DNA from: Aeromicrobium sp. Leaf350
Lineage (GTDB): Bacteria; Actinomycetota; Actinomycetes; Propionibacteriales; Nocardioidaceae
Length of the DNA: 64,000 nucleotides
Direction of reading: 5' to 3'
Assembly (NCBI RefSeq): GCF_916858655.1
Contig: NZ_CAKASL010000002.1
Location: 496,001-560,000, forward strand
Below, one piece after another: positions 49,462 through 58,923 of the stretch; within the stretch, counting starts at the first letter, position 1; the number at the start of each line of letters is the position of its first letter. The notes beneath the pieces are model-generated. The model did no database searches and was not told the DNA's origin. It saw nothing but the letters and a program-made list of their open reading frames with translations. The position numbers and the translations under genes are program-made.

Positions 49462-50610
49462 ATGGACATCGATCTGGGGATGCCGGAAGCGCCGCCGCCC
49501 ACGCTGGTGCCGCGGCGCGTCTCGCGCAAGATCAAGGTGGGAACGGTCGACGTCGGCGGCGACGCGCCGGTCTCGGTGCAGTCGATGACGACGACCCTGA
49601 CCTCGGACGTCAACAGCACGCTGCAGCAGATCGCCGAGCTCACCGCCGCCGGCTGCGACATCGTGCGGGTGGCGTGTCCCAGCCAGGACGACGCCGACGC
49701 GCTGGAGGCGATCGCGCGCAAGTCGCAGATTCCCGTCATCGCCGACATCCACTTCCAGCCCAAGTACGTCTTCGCGGCCATCGACGCCGGCTGTGCCGCG
49801 GTGCGCGTGAACCCGGGCAACATCCGCAAGTTCGACGACCAGGTCGGCGCGATCGCCAAGGCGGCCGCCGACGCCGGCGTCTCGTTGCGCATCGGCGTGA
49901 ACGCCGGCTCCCTCGACAAGCGGCTGCTCGAGAAGTACGGCAAGGCCACCCCGGAGGCGCTCGTCGAGTCCGCCGTCTGGGAGGCCTCGCTGTTCGAGGA
50001 GCACGACTTCCACGACTTCAAGATCTCGGTCAAGCACAACGACCCGGTCATCATGAGCCAGGCCTACGAGATGCTCGCCGAGCGGGGCGACTGGCCGCTG
50101 CACCTCGGCGTCACCGAGGCGGGCCCGGCCTTCCAGGGCACGATCAAGAGCTCGGTGGCCTTCGGCTACCTGCTCGGCAAGGGCATCGGCGACACGATCC
50201 GCGTCTCGCTGTCGGCGCCCCCGGTCGAGGAGGTCAAGGTCGGCATCCAGATCCTGCAGTCGCTCAACCTGCGACCGCGCAAGCTCGAGATCGTCTCCTG
50301 CCCGTCGTGCGGACGAGCCCAGGTCGACGTCTACACGCTCGCCGAGGAGGTCACCGCCGGCCTCGAGGGCATGGAGGTCCCGCTGCGCGTCGCGGTCATG
50401 GGCTGTGTCGTCAACGGTCCGGGTGAGGCCCGTGAGGCCGACCTCGGCGTCGCCTCCGGCAACGGCAAGGGACAGATCTTCGTGAAGGGCGAGGTCATCA
50501 AGACCGTCCCCGAGAGCAAGATCGTCGAGACCCTCATCGAGGAAGCCATGCGCATCGCCGAGGACATGGAGCCGGTCGAGGGTGGCGCGGCCCAGGTCAC
50601 CGTCACCTAG
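49462..50610 (+). CDS. ispG: 4-Hydroxy-3-methylbut-2-enyl diphosphate synthase
   Basis: Iron-sulfur enzyme of the MEP pathway (also GcpE). The 382-residue protein starts with a TIM barrel ([31 protein letters not shown]) and ends with the cluster-binding segment having CPSCGR and then [11 protein letters not shown] with its third cysteine. Placed after dxr and rseP, so two MEP steps are almost adjacent. The TAG stop is part of the next -10-like hexamer. Confidence 0.96.
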   Translation: MDIDLGMPEAPPPTLVPRRVSRKIKVGTVDVGGDAPVSVQSMTTTLTSDVNSTLQQIAELTAAGCDIVRVACPSQDDADALEAIARKSQIPVIADIHFQPKYVFAAIDAGCAAVRVNPGNIRKFDDQVGAIAKAAADAGVSLRIGVNAGSLDKRLLEKYGKATPEALVESAVWEASLFEEHDFHDFKISVKHNDPVIMSQAYEMLAERGDWPLHLGVTEAGPAFQGTIKSSVAFGYLLGKGIGDTIRVSLSAPPVEEVKVGIQILQSLNLRPRKLEIVSCPSCGRAQVDVYTLAEEVTAGLEGMEVPLRVAVMGCVVNGPGEAREADLGVASGNGKGQIFVKGEVIKTVPESKIVETLIEEAMRIAEDMEPVEGGAAQVTVT

Positions 50611-50613
50611 GCT
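50608..50613 (+). promoter_or_regulatory. -10 element TAGGCT overlapping ispG stop
   Basis: TAGGCT contains the ispG TAG stop. It would start a transcript near 50620-50623 for the GNAT gene. Confidence 0.4.
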
Positions 50614-50691
50614 GTACTCATCGTGCCGCCCAGCGCTCGGCGCCCCTGCCGGGCCGGTCCTGGTGGCGTCGGTCCACCAGAGGAGCGCGTC

Positions 50692-51534
50692 GTGCTCGGC
50701 ACTCGCACGGAGGTACGGCCGCTGACGCCGTACGACCTGCCGGAGTTCCGTCGTGTCATCGAGGCCGATCCGCACGTCAACGTCTTCCTGCGCCACCGCG
50801 GCGACCTGACCCGCTTGGAGCCCCGCTGGCTCGGCGGTCAGGTGCTCGGGTTCTTCGTCGACGGGCGTCTGCGGTCGGTGTGCCACTGCGGCGCCAACGT
50901 CGTGCCGGGGGAGGCCGACGACGTCGCGGTCGACGCCTTCGCCGAGCTCATCGGTGCCAGCCCCGTGCGTCCCGCCTCGATCGCCGGACCGCGCGATGCC
51001 GTGCTGCGCCTGTGGGCGAGCCTCGAGCCCGAGTGGGGCCCCGCCCGTTCCGTGCGGCCCGACCAGCCGTTCCTGCTGATCGACCACGCTCCCACGATCG
51101 CGCCCGACCTTCGGGTTCGGCGGGTCATGGTCGACGAGCTCGACCTGCTGTACCCGGCCTGCGTGCAGATGTTCACCGAGGAGGTCGGTGTCGACCCCGA
51201 GGCGACGCACGGCAACCTCTACCGGGCGCGGGTCGCCCAGCTCATCGCCCAGGGGTGGTCGTTCGCGATCGTCGAGGACGGTCGCGTGCTGTTCAAGGCC
51301 GAGATCGGAGCCACCGGCCCCGGCACGTGCCAGCTGCAGGGCGTCTGGGTCGACCCCGCCCTGCGTGGTTCGGGCCTCGCGGCACCGGCGGTCGCCGGCG
51401 TCGTGAACCTGGTCCGCGACGAGGTCGCGCCGACGGTGAGCCTCTACGTGAACCGCCACAACGAGCGCGCGCACCGCACCTACCTGCGGGCCGGCTTCCG
51501 CCAGCACGACACGTTCGCCACGGTCCTGCTCTAG
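50692..51534 (+). CDS. GNAT acetyltransferase with N-terminal DUF4081
   Basis: A 280-residue two-part protein. The N-terminal DUF4081-like region (~1-125) has TPYDLPEFRRVIEADPHVNVFL, and the C-terminal GNAT fold has ACVQMFTEEVG, QLQGVWVDPALRGSGLAAP (acetyl-CoA site) and VNRHNERAHRTYLRAGF. The GTG at 50692 follows AGGAG by six bases; a start at 50623 close to the promoter would add 23 Pro/Gly/Arg-rich residues. It usually follows ispG in actinobacteria; the substrate is unknown. Confidence 0.85.
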   Translation: MLGTRTEVRPLTPYDLPEFRRVIEADPHVNVFLRHRGDLTRLEPRWLGGQVLGFFVDGRLRSVCHCGANVVPGEADDVAVDAFAELIGASPVRPASIAGPRDAVLRLWASLEPEWGPARSVRPDQPFLLIDHAPTIAPDLRVRRVMVDELDLLYPACVQMFTEEVGVDPEATHGNLYRARVAQLIAQGWSFAIVEDGRVLFKAEIGATGPGTCQLQGVWVDPALRGSGLAAPAVAGVVNLVRDEVAPTVSLYVNRHNERAHRTYLRAGFRQHDTFATVLL

Positions 51535-51576
51535 GCCCCCTGCCTGCGCACCGCTGCCGTCGCTGCCGGTGACCAC

Positions 51577-51582
51577 TACAGT
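51577..51582 (+). promoter_or_regulatory. -10 element TACAGT, leaderless DoxX gene
   Basis: TACAGT ends six bases before the ATG at 51589. Confidence 0.55.
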
Positions 51583-51588
51583 CGCGCC

Positions 51589-51963
51589 ATGGCTCGCAAC
51601 CGTGACATCACGTTCCTGACCGTCCTGCTCGGCATCGCCGGGGTGCTCCACTTCGTGAAGCCCGAGCCCTTCGAGAAGATCGTGCCGAAGGCGCTGCCGT
51701 ACAAGAAGGAGCTCGTCTACGCGTCGGGCGTGGTGGAGGTCGGCTCGGCCGTGCTGCTCGCCCGCCCGCAGACCCGGCACTGGGGTGGACGGATCGCCGC
51801 GCTGCTCCTGCTCTCGGTGTTCCCGGCCAACGTGCAGATGACCGCCGACGTGCTCCGTAGCACGAAGGCACCCACGTGGTTCAAGATCGGCACCGTGGCC
51901 CGTCTGCCGCTGCAGGTCCCGCTGATCGCCATCGCGCGCAAGGCTGCCCGCTCGCCCCAGTGA
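51589..51963 (+). CDS. DoxX-like membrane protein
   Basis: A 124-residue protein with three to four hydrophobic segments: [33 protein letters not shown] and [17 protein letters not shown]. It fits the DoxX/SURF4-like small membrane family; in Mycobacterium such proteins take part in redox homeostasis. No partner gene is linked. Its own leaderless promoter suggests separate expression. Confidence 0.78.
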   Translation: MARNRDITFLTVLLGIAGVLHFVKPEPFEKIVPKALPYKKELVYASGVVEVGSAVLLARPQTRHWGGRIAALLLLSVFPANVQMTADVLRSTKAPTWFKIGTVARLPLQVPLIAIARKAARSPQ

Positions 51964-51973
51964 AGCGGGTCAG

Positions 51974-51979
51974 TAGGGT
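51974..51979 (+). promoter_or_regulatory. -10 element TAGGGT, leaderless proS
   Basis: TAGGGT ends seven bases before the ATG at 51987, which fixes the start at MRMTQLF. Confidence 0.55.
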
Positions 51980-51986
51980 CGTCGGC

Positions 51987-53732
51987 ATGCGCATGACCCA
52001 GCTGTTCGTCCGAACGCTCCGCGACGCCCCGGCCGACGCCGAGGTGGCGAGCCACCGGCTGCTCGTCCGGGCCGGATACGTCCGCCGCGCGGCCCCGGGC
52101 ATCTATACCTGGCTGCCGCTGGGCCTGAAGGTCCTCGGCAAGGTCGAGCAGATCGTGCGCGAGGAGATGAACGCGATCGGTGCGCAGGAGGTCCGCTTCC
52201 CGGCGCTGCTGCCGCGTGAGCCCTACGAGGCCACGAACCGCTGGACCGAGTACGGGCCCAACCTCTTCCGGCTGCAGGACCGGCGCGGCACCGACATGCT
52301 GCTCGGCCCCACGCACGAGGAGATGTTCACGCTCCTGGTCAAGGACCTCTTCTCGTCGTACAAGGACCTCCCGGTCACGCTGTACCAGATCCAGACGAAG
52401 TACCGCGACGAGGCGCGACCCCGCGCGGGCATCCTGCGCGGCCGCGAGTTCGTCATGAAGGACTCCTACTCCTTCGACGTCACCGACGAGGGCCTGGAGA
52501 CGAGCTACCGCAACCACCGCGACGCCTACATCCGGATCTTCGACCGCCTCGGCCTGGAGTACGTCATCGTCCAGGCCGACTCGGGCGCGATGGGTGGCTC
52601 GGCGAGCGAGGAGTTCCTCGCGGTCACGGCCGTGGGGGAGGACACCTTCGTGCGCTCGCCCGGCGGCTACGCGGCGAACGTCGAGGCCGTCACGACCGTG
52701 GTGCCCGAGGCGATCCCGCTCGACGGACTCCCCGAGTCCCACGTCGAGGACACGCCCTCCACGCCCACGATCGAGACGCTCGTCGACCACCTCAACGAGC
52801 GCTTCCCCCGCGACGACCGCCCCTGGACGGCCGCCGACACGCTGAAGAACGTGCTCGTGATGCTGAGGCACCCGGACGGCTCCACCGAGCCGCTCGCGAT
52901 CGGCGTGCCCGGCGACCGTGAGGTCGACGCGAAGCGACTCGAGACGCAGGTCTCGCCCGCCGAGGTCGAGCCCTTCGACGAGGCCGCCTTCAGGCAGCAT
53001 CCCGGCCTCGTGAAGGGCTACATCGGACCCGGCTCGCTCGGCACCGAGAGCGGCACCGGCATCCGGTACCTGCTCGACCCCCGGGTCGTCCCGGGCACGC
53101 GGTGGGTCACGGGCGCCAACCAGCCCGGCCACCACGTCCTCGACCTGGTCGCGGGTCGCGACTTCACGGCCGACGGCACGATCGAGGCGGCCGAGGTGCG
53201 CGCCGGTGACCCGGCCCCCGACGGCTCGGGTCCGCTCGAGCTGGCTCGCGGCATGGAGATGGGCCACATCTTCCAGCTCGGCCGCAAGTACGCCGAGGCG
53301 CTCGGGCTGCAGGTGCAGGGCGAGGACGGCAAGCTCGCCACCATCACGATGGGCTCCTACGGCGTCGGGGTCTCCCGGGCCGTGGCCGCCGTCATCGAGG
53401 GCTCGCACGACGAGCTCGGCATCGTCTGGCCGAAGGAGCTGGCGCCGTACGACGTCCACGTCGTGCTCGCCGGCAAGGACGACGTCACGAGTGCCGGTGC
53501 GGAGCAGGTCGTCGCCGACCTGGAGACCGCCGGCATCGAGGTGTTGTTCGACGACCGACCCAAGGTCTCGCCCGGCGTGAAGTTCAAGGACGCCGAGCTG
53601 CTCGGCATGCCGACCATCGTCGTCGTGGGCCGCGGCTACGTCGACGGCCTGGTCGAGGTCAAGGACCGCGCCTCGGGCGAGCGGCGCGACGTCGCCGTCG
53701 CCGACCTGGTGGGGTACCTGACGACTCCCTGA
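51987..53732 (+). CDS. proS: Prolyl-tRNA synthetase (bacterial type)
   Basis: Class II synthetase of 581 residues. Class II motifs are seen as [13 protein letters not shown] and [12 protein letters not shown], and motif 2 as [21 protein letters not shown]. An inserted editing domain (~225-400), of the type that clears Ala-tRNA, holds GYIGPGSLG. Motif 3 is [13 protein letters not shown], and the anticodon domain (~480-581) closes the protein. The upstream frame to 51876 is DoxX shadow. The TGA stop begins a duplicated 14-base repeat. Confidence 0.96.
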   Translation: MRMTQLFVRTLRDAPADAEVASHRLLVRAGYVRRAAPGIYTWLPLGLKVLGKVEQIVREEMNAIGAQEVRFPALLPREPYEATNRWTEYGPNLFRLQDRRGTDMLLGPTHEEMFTLLVKDLFSSYKDLPVTLYQIQTKYRDEARPRAGILRGREFVMKDSYSFDVTDEGLETSYRNHRDAYIRIFDRLGLEYVIVQADSGAMGGSASEEFLAVTAVGEDTFVRSPGGYAANVEAVTTVVPEAIPLDGLPESHVEDTPSTPTIETLVDHLNERFPRDDRPWTAADTLKNVLVMLRHPDGSTEPLAIGVPGDREVDAKRLETQVSPAEVEPFDEAAFRQHPGLVKGYIGPGSLGTESGTGIRYLLDPRVVPGTRWVTGANQPGHHVLDLVAGRDFTADGTIEAAEVRAGDPAPDGSGPLELARGMEMGHIFQLGRKYAEALGLQVQGEDGKLATITMGSYGVGVSRAVAAVIEGSHDELGIVWPKELAPYDVHVVLAGKDDVTSAGAEQVVADLETAGIEVLFDDRPKVSPGVKFKDAELLGMPTIVVVGRGYVDGLVEVKDRASGERRDVAVADLVGYLTTP

Positions 53733-53756
53733 ATCGCTAGCACTGAACCGCTAGCG
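53729..53756 (+). repeat. Two 14-base units spanning convergent stops
   Basis: CTGAATCGCTAGCA followed by CTGAACCGCTAGCG. The first unit contains the proS TGA; the second contains the CTA that is the TAG stop of the convergent minus-strand gene. Confidence 0.85.
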
Positions 53757-54032
53757 GTGGGCGATGCCGTCCAGGCGCAGCAGGTTCGACTCGTCGCTGT
53801 GGGTCCCGTCCGTGCCGACGTGCTTGTCGGAGATCTGCGGACCGTTCTTCACGACGTGCACGAGGGCCATCGCGTGCCCGCGCCCGAGGCTGTACTCGTC
53901 GGCGAGCCAGGTGATGATCTCGCCCGACTTCGTGTCGGGCCCGAAACCGCGGGCGTGGGCCTCGTCGACGAGGTCCTGCGGGATCTTGCCGGTCTTCTTC
54001 TCGATCGCGTCGATGTACGCCTGGAAGCTCAT
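53751..54032 (-). CDS. DUF4287 domain protein
   Basis: A 93-residue soluble protein. The family core is clear in [40 protein letters not shown] and [18 protein letters not shown]. Function unknown. The frame is open to 54257 but begins at ATG 54032, with CACGAT at the leaderless -10 position. It converges on proS and is head-to-head with fmt. Confidence 0.82.
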   Translation of the reverse strand: MSFQAYIDAIEKKTGKIPQDLVDEAHARGFGPDTKSGEIITWLADEYSLGRGHAMALVHVVKNGPQISDKHVGTDGTHSDESNLLRLDGIAHR

Positions 54033-54038
54033 GCGGGG

Positions 54039-54044
54039 ATCGTG
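54039..54044 (-). promoter_or_regulatory. -10-like CACGAT, leaderless DUF4287 gene
   Basis: On the minus strand CACGAT ends six bases before the ATG. Confidence 0.5.
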
Positions 54045-54061
54045 CCACAGCGCGGAGTCCC

Positions 54062-54067
54062 TAGACT
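54062..54067 (+). promoter_or_regulatory. -10 element TAGACT of fmt-rsmB
   Basis: TAGACT ends eight bases before the fmt ATG at 54076, only 18 bases from the divergent -10. Confidence 0.5.
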
Positions 54068-54075
54068 CGGCCGCG

Positions 54076-54996
54076 ATGAGAATCGTCTTTGCCGGTACCC
54101 CCGAGACCGCCGTCCCCTCGCTCGAGGCCCTGATCGCCAGCCGCCACGACGTCGTCGCGGTGGTGACCCGCCCCGACGCCCGTGCCGGTCGCGGGCGCAC
54201 CCTGGCAGCCTCGCCGGTGGCCCAGGTCGCCGAGAGGCACGGCATCGAGGTGCTCAAGCCCGCGACGCCGTCCGACCCGGAGTTCCTGGACCGGCTGCGC
54301 GAGATCGCCCCCGACTGCTGCCCGATCGTGGCCTACGGCGCGCTGATCCGTCGCGCGGCACTCGACATCCCCGAGTTCGGGTGGGTCAACCTGCACTTCT
54401 CGGTCCTGCCCTCGTGGCGGGGTGCCGCGCCCGTGCAGCGCTCGATCATGGCGGGTGACGAGGTGACCGGGGCCAGCGTCTTCAGCCTCACCGAGGGGCT
54501 CGACGAGGGGCCGGTGCTCGGCGTCATCACCGAGCTCGTGCGGCCGGAGGACACCGCCGGCACGCTCCTGGAGCGCCTGGCGGTCGAGGGCTCGAGGCTG
54601 CTGGTCGACGCGCTCGACCACATCGAGGACGGCGACATCGGCGTGCAGCAGCAGGACGAGGAGCTCGTGAGCCTCGCGCCCAAGCTGACGACGGAGGACG
54701 CGCGCGTGGTCTGGAACCGCCCGGCCTTCGCGATCGACCGCCACATCCGTGGCTGCACGCCCGCACCCGGCGCCTGGGCCGAGCTGGGCGACCTTCGGGT
54801 CAAGATCGAGCCCGTCACGATCGCCGAGGAGTCGACGCTCGAGCCCGGGCAGATCGTGTTCGGCAAGAAGGAGGTGCGCGTCGGCACCACCACGACCGAC
54901 GTCGTCCTCGGCACGGTGCGTCCGCACGGCAAGAAGCCCATGGCGGCTGCCGACTGGGGCCGCGGCCTCACCGATCCGGCCGGGTACCTGTCGTGA
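54076..54996 (+). CDS. fmt: Methionyl-tRNA formyltransferase
   Basis: Formylates initiator Met-tRNA with 10-formyl-tetrahydrofolate. The 306-residue protein starts [19 protein letters not shown] and has the catalytic [20 protein letters not shown] (Asn, His, and the loop) and [16 protein letters not shown] (Asp region), then a C-terminal OB-like domain. The start is set by the -10 element; longer frames are shadow of DUF4287. It overlaps rsmB by four bases. Confidence 0.95.
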   Translation: MRIVFAGTPETAVPSLEALIASRHDVVAVVTRPDARAGRGRTLAASPVAQVAERHGIEVLKPATPSDPEFLDRLREIAPDCCPIVAYGALIRRAALDIPEFGWVNLHFSVLPSWRGAAPVQRSIMAGDEVTGASVFSLTEGLDEGPVLGVITELVRPEDTAGTLLERLAVEGSRLLVDALDHIEDGDIGVQQQDEELVSLAPKLTTEDARVVWNRPAFAIDRHIRGCTPAPGAWAELGDLRVKIEPVTIAEESTLEPGQIVFGKKEVRVGTTTTDVVLGTVRPHGKKPMAAADWGRGLTDPAGYLS

Positions 54997-56264
54997 GCGA
55001 CCTGGCGCGCGGTGTCGCGTTCAACGTCCTGGCGGCGGTCCGGGACGACGACGCGTACGTCAACCTGCTGCTCCCGCGGCTGCTGAGCGATGAGAACCTC
55101 GACAGTCGTGACGCGGCGTTCGCCACCGAGCTGACGCACGGGACGATCCGCTGGCAGGGCACCTACGACGCGATCATCGACCACCTCGCCCCGCGTCAGC
55201 TCGACCCTCCCGTCCGCGACGTGCTGCGTCTCGGCGCCCACCAGCTGCTGGCCATGCGCGTGCCCGACCACGCCGCGGTCTCGACCTCCGTGGCCCTGGT
55301 TCGTCGCGTCGTCGGCCACAAGCCGGCCGGGTTCGTGAACGCGATCCTGCGCCGCGTCGCCGAGCGGGACCTCGACGCGTGGATCGAGCTGCTGACGCAG
55401 GGCCTGGCGACCGACGAGGCGCTGGCCGTCCGGTACTCGCACCCCGTGTGGGTCGTGCGTGAGCTGCGCCGTGCGCTGCTCGCGGTCGACGCGTCCCACG
55501 AGATCGAGGAGCTGCTCGCGGCCGACAACGTGGCCCCCAAGGTCACCCTCGTGGCGCGACCCCGGCTCGCCACCGTCGCCGAGCTGCCCGGCACGCCGGG
55601 ACTGCTCTCGCCGTGGGCCGTGGTGCTCGACGGTGGCGACCCGGGGCAGATCGCGGCCGTCCGGGAGGGCCGCGCTGCCGTCCAGGACGAGGGCTCGCAG
55701 CTCGTCGCGAAGGCGCTCGTCGACCTGCCGCTCGAGCCGCCGCGGACGCGGTGGCTCGACCTGTGCGCGGGTCCGGGCGGGAAGGCGGCTCTCCTCGGTG
55801 CCCTGGCCGCCGAGCGCGGCGCCCACCTGGTGGCCAACGAGGTCCAGCCCCACCGGGCCGAGCTGGTGCGCCAGTCGCTCCGGGCGCTGCCCGACGTCGA
55901 GGTCACGTGTCACGACGGCCGGGAGGGCCCGTGGGAGGCGGGGTCGTTCGACCGCATCCTGATCGACGCTCCCTGCACGGGCCTCGGTGCGCTCCGCCGC
56001 CGGCCGGAGGCGCGCTGGCGCCGGACCCCCGAGGACCTGCAGGCCCTGGTGCCGTTGCAGCAGGCGCTGCTGCGGCGCGGCATCGAGCTGCTGCGTCAGG
56101 GCGGGGTCATCGCCTACGCGACCTGCTCGCCGTCGCCGTCGGAGACGCTCGACGTCATCGAGACGGTCGGGCGAGGCGTCGCGGTGCTCGAGCGCGTCGA
56201 CCGCTGGTGGCCACACCGCGATGGCACCGACGCGATGTTCGTGGCCCTGCTGCGCAAGCGCTGA
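54993..56264 (+). CDS. rsmB: 16S rRNA (cytosine967-C5)-methyltransferase RsmB
   Basis: Methylates C967 of 16S rRNA. The 423-residue protein has an N-terminal NusB-like helical domain (~1-130, with [12 protein letters not shown]) and a SAM-methyltransferase domain with [31 protein letters not shown] and [10 protein letters not shown], giving the two catalytic cysteines. GTG start inside the fmt stop. The fmt-rsmB pair is the usual arrangement. Confidence 0.95.
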   Translation: MSDLARGVAFNVLAAVRDDDAYVNLLLPRLLSDENLDSRDAAFATELTHGTIRWQGTYDAIIDHLAPRQLDPPVRDVLRLGAHQLLAMRVPDHAAVSTSVALVRRVVGHKPAGFVNAILRRVAERDLDAWIELLTQGLATDEALAVRYSHPVWVVRELRRALLAVDASHEIEELLAADNVAPKVTLVARPRLATVAELPGTPGLLSPWAVVLDGGDPGQIAAVREGRAAVQDEGSQLVAKALVDLPLEPPRTRWLDLCAGPGGKAALLGALAAERGAHLVANEVQPHRAELVRQSLRALPDVEVTCHDGREGPWEAGSFDRILIDAPCTGLGALRRRPEARWRRTPEDLQALVPLQQALLRRGIELLRQGGVIAYATCSPSPSETLDVIETVGRGVAVLERVDRWWPHRDGTDAMFVALLRKR

Positions 56265-56293
56265 CCCCGCCTGGGGGTGTGGCGGGGCACCAC

Positions 56294-56299
56294 TAGGCT
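56294..56299 (+). promoter_or_regulatory. -10 element TAGGCT, leaderless rpe
   Basis: TAGGCT ends seven bases before the ATG at 56307. Confidence 0.55.
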
Positions 56300-56306
56300 G
56301 CCCACC

Positions 56307-56972
56307 ATGGGCCTCCAGATCACCCCGAGCCTGCTCAACGCCGACTTCGCGCACCTCGCCGACGAGGCCGCCCGCATCCCCGGCGCCGACTGGCTGCACA
56401 TGGACGTCATGGACAACCACTTCGTGCCCAACCTGACGCTGGGGCTGCCCGTCATCGAGTCGCTCGCGAAGGCGGCACCGCAGCCGATCGACGCGCACCT
56501 GATGATCGCCGATCCTGACCGCTGGGCTCCCGCGTACGCCGAGGCCGGCGCGGGCAGCATCACGTTCCACGTCGAGGCGGCCGCGGCGCCGGTGCGCCTG
56601 GCCCGCGAGATCCGCGCCCAGGGCGCCCGTGCCTCGATGGCGCTCAAGCCGGCGACGCCCATCGATCCCTACGTGGACCTGCTGCCCGAGCTCGACATGG
56701 TGCTCGTGATGACGGTCGAGCCGGGGTTCGGCGGTCAGAAGTTCCTCGACCTGTGCCTGCCCAAGATCCGTCGCACCCGTGAGCTGATCGCGGCCAGCGG
56801 CGCTGACGTGTGGCTGCAGGTCGACGGCGGGGTGTCGCTCGAGACGATCGAGCGCTGCGCCGAGGCGGGTGCTGACGTCTTCGTCGCCGGCTCGGCGGTG
56901 TTCGGGGCCGACGACCCCGACGCGATGGTCGAGGCGTTGCGGAGCTCCGCGGCCGCGGCCTGCGGGGCCTGA
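56307..56972 (+). CDS. rpe: Ribulose-phosphate 3-epimerase
   Basis: TIM-barrel enzyme of the pentose phosphate pathway that interconverts ribulose 5-phosphate and xylulose 5-phosphate. The 221-residue protein shows [17 protein letters not shown] (Asp and His for metal), [18 protein letters not shown] and [17 protein letters not shown] at 56277 in frame is before the promoter and rejected. Ribulose 5-phosphate is also the precursor of the riboflavin genes that follow. Confidence 0.95.
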   Translation: MGLQITPSLLNADFAHLADEAARIPGADWLHMDVMDNHFVPNLTLGLPVIESLAKAAPQPIDAHLMIADPDRWAPAYAEAGAGSITFHVEAAAAPVRLAREIRAQGARASMALKPATPIDPYVDLLPELDMVLVMTVEPGFGGQKFLDLCLPKIRRTRELIAASGADVWLQVDGGVSLETIERCAEAGADVFVAGSAVFGADDPDAMVEALRSSAAAACGA

Positions 56973-57017
56973 CCGTCTCGGTTCGTGGGCACTGGTCGGC
57001 GCCTGGAACGGGCTGAG

Positions 57018-57023
57018 TAGAAT
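57018..57023 (+). promoter_or_regulatory. -10 element TAGAAT of the rib operon
   Basis: TAGAAT lies about 27 bases before the riboswitch, so transcription should begin near 57030. Confidence 0.5.
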
Positions 57024-57049
57024 CTCGGAGAACGAGAAATCGCTCACAA

Positions 57050-57168
57050 GACTCTGGGGTCGGTGTAATTCCGAGCCGGCGGTGACAGTCCGCGACCCGT
57101 GTCCACCTGGACGCGGTTGACCTGGTGGAACTCCGGGACCGACGGTGAAAGTCCGGATGGGAAGAGTC
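57050..57168 (+). promoter_or_regulatory. FMN riboswitch (RFN element)
   Basis: Contains the conserved RFN blocks: GGGGTCGGTG at the 5' side, CCGGCGGTGACAGTCCGCGA, GGTGGAACTCCGG, and GACGGTGAAAGTCCGGATGG. The closing P1 helix is GACTCT (57050-57055) with AGAGTC (57163-57168). FMN binding should turn off riboflavin synthesis. A CCTCCG at 57210-57215 can pair with the CGGAGG ribosome site at 57249-57254, so control of translation is likely; no clear terminator is seen. Confidence 0.93.
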
Positions 57169-57259
57169 GAGTGTCGGCGCCGTGTGCGTCGACCGTGGAC
57201 GGCCGCCGTCCTCCGCCCTCCCGTCGCCCCGGAAACGGTGAGCCCGACCGGAGGTACCC

Positions 57260-58294
57260 ATGGCGAGCGAGATCGAGCTGCAGGCGATGCGCCGCGCGAT
57301 CGACGCAGCGCGTGAGCGCGGCAACTGTCTGCCCAACCCGACCGTCGGGTGCGTCGTGCTCGACGCCGACGGACGCGAGGTCGGGGTCGGAGCGACGGTC
57401 CGCAAGGGCGCGCACGCGGAGATCGAGGCGCTGGCCGCCGCCGGCGACCGTGCGAGGGGCGGCACCGCCGTCGTCACGCTCGAGCCGTGCAAGCACGTCG
57501 GCAACACCGGACCCTGCACCGAGGCCCTGATCGCAGCGGGCGTCGCGCGCGTCGTGATCGCCGAGACCGATCCGCACGCCGAGGCCGGGGGAGGTGCCGA
57601 GGTCCTGCGGGCCGCCGGTGTCGACGTCGAGACCGGTGTCCTGGCCGACGAGGCCGAGCCGCACAACCGGGCATGGCGCTTCGCCGTCGTGCACGGTCGA
57701 CCCTTCGTGACGTGGAAGTACGCCGCGACGATGGACGGGCTCAGCGCCGCGCCCGACGGCTCCAGCAAGTGGATCACCGGCCCGGACGCGCGTCGCGACG
57801 TGCAGACGTTCCGCGCCCAGTGCGACGCGATCGTGGCGGGCACCGGCGCGGTGCTGGCCGACGACCCGCGTCTGACGGTGCGCGACGCCGAGGACCTGCC
57901 GCTCCCGTACGACCTGCAGCCGCTGCGCGTCGTGGTGGGCGAGACCCGCATCCCGAACTACTACCGGGTCTTCGACCGCGTCGCACCGACGCTGCTCATC
58001 CAGTCGCGCGAGCCCGACGAGGTCCTCGCGAAGCTCAGCGAGAACGGCATCAAGCACGCCTGGCTCGAAGGGGGTCCTCGCCTCGCGGGCGGCTTCTGGA
58101 AGGCCGGCCTGATCGACCGCGTGATCGGCTACATCGCGCCGTCGATGCTGGGCTCGGGCCGCGCCGCGCTCGAGGGCGAGGCGGCCACGTTGGCCGACCT
58201 GCGACCCATCGAGATCACCGACCTCAGCACGGTCGGTCACGACATCCGCATCATCGGCACCCCCGGTGCCGCTCCCAGGGAGACCTACGTCTGA
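57260..58294 (+). CDS. ribD: Riboflavin biosynthesis deaminase/reductase RibD
   Basis: Bifunctional: deaminates then reduces the pyrimidine intermediate of riboflavin synthesis. The 344-residue protein has the zinc deaminase domain (~1-145) with HAEIEAL, EPCKHVGNTGPCT, and the NADPH reductase domain (~150-344) with KYAATMDGLSAAPDGSSKWITG. A GGAGG site lies before the ATG. First gene of the riboswitch-controlled ribD-ribE-ribBA-ribH operon; the stop overlaps ribE by one base. Confidence 0.95.
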   Translation: MASEIELQAMRRAIDAARERGNCLPNPTVGCVVLDADGREVGVGATVRKGAHAEIEALAAAGDRARGGTAVVTLEPCKHVGNTGPCTEALIAAGVARVVIAETDPHAEAGGGAEVLRAAGVDVETGVLADEAEPHNRAWRFAVVHGRPFVTWKYAATMDGLSAAPDGSSKWITGPDARRDVQTFRAQCDAIVAGTGAVLADDPRLTVRDAEDLPLPYDLQPLRVVVGETRIPNYYRVFDRVAPTLLIQSREPDEVLAKLSENGIKHAWLEGGPRLAGGFWKAGLIDRVIGYIAPSMLGSGRAALEGEAATLADLRPIEITDLSTVGHDIRIIGTPGAAPRETYV

Positions 58295-58923
58295 TGTTCA
58301 CCGGACTCGTCGAGTCGATCGGCACCGTCAGCGCGATCGAGCAGCAGGGTGACGCCGTGCGTCTGACGGTGCGTGACGCCGTCGTCACCTCCGACGCCGG
58401 GCACGGCGACTCGATCGCCGTCAACGGCTGCTGCCTGACCGTCGTCGACCCCACCACCGACACCTTCACCGCCGACGTCATGGCCGAGTCGCTCGACCGC
58501 ACGTCGCTCGGCGGGCTGGCCGTCGGCTCCCGCGTCAACCTCGAACGTGCCCTCGCGGCCGGGGACCGCCTCGGCGGCCACCTCGTGCAGGGTCACGTCG
58601 ACGGCACCGGCCGGCTGCTGGACCGCACCCCGAGCGAGCACTGGGAGGTCCTGCGGTTCACGCTGCCGGACGACATCGCCCGGTACCTCGTCGAGAAGGG
58701 CTCGATCACGGTCCAGGGCGTCTCGCTCACCGTGGTCGACGTCGTGGACGACGACCCGGCCGCGGGCGGGTCCTGGTTCTCCGTCTCGCTCATCCCCACG
58801 ACCCTCGCCGACACCACGCTCGGCGACCTCCGCCAGGGCGACCTCGTGAACCTCGAGGTCGACGTGCTGGCCAAGTACGTCGAGCGCATGCTCGGCCACC
58901 GGAAAGGACCCGAGGCGTCATGA
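58294..58923 (+). CDS. ribE: Riboflavin synthase alpha chain
   Basis: Dismutates two lumazines to riboflavin and the pyrimidine. The 209-residue protein has two tandem lumazine-binding repeats; the first begins [12 protein letters not shown] with NGCCLTVVD, and the second has [12 protein letters not shown] and [10 protein letters not shown]. Overlaps ribD and ribBA. Also called ribC in some organisms. Confidence 0.95.
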   Translation: MFTGLVESIGTVSAIEQQGDAVRLTVRDAVVTSDAGHGDSIAVNGCCLTVVDPTTDTFTADVMAESLDRTSLGGLAVGSRVNLERALAAGDRLGGHLVQGHVDGTGRLLDRTPSEHWEVLRFTLPDDIARYLVEKGSITVQGVSLTVVDVVDDDPAAGGSWFSVSLIPTTLADTTLGDLRQGDLVNLEVDVLAKYVERMLGHRKGPEAS

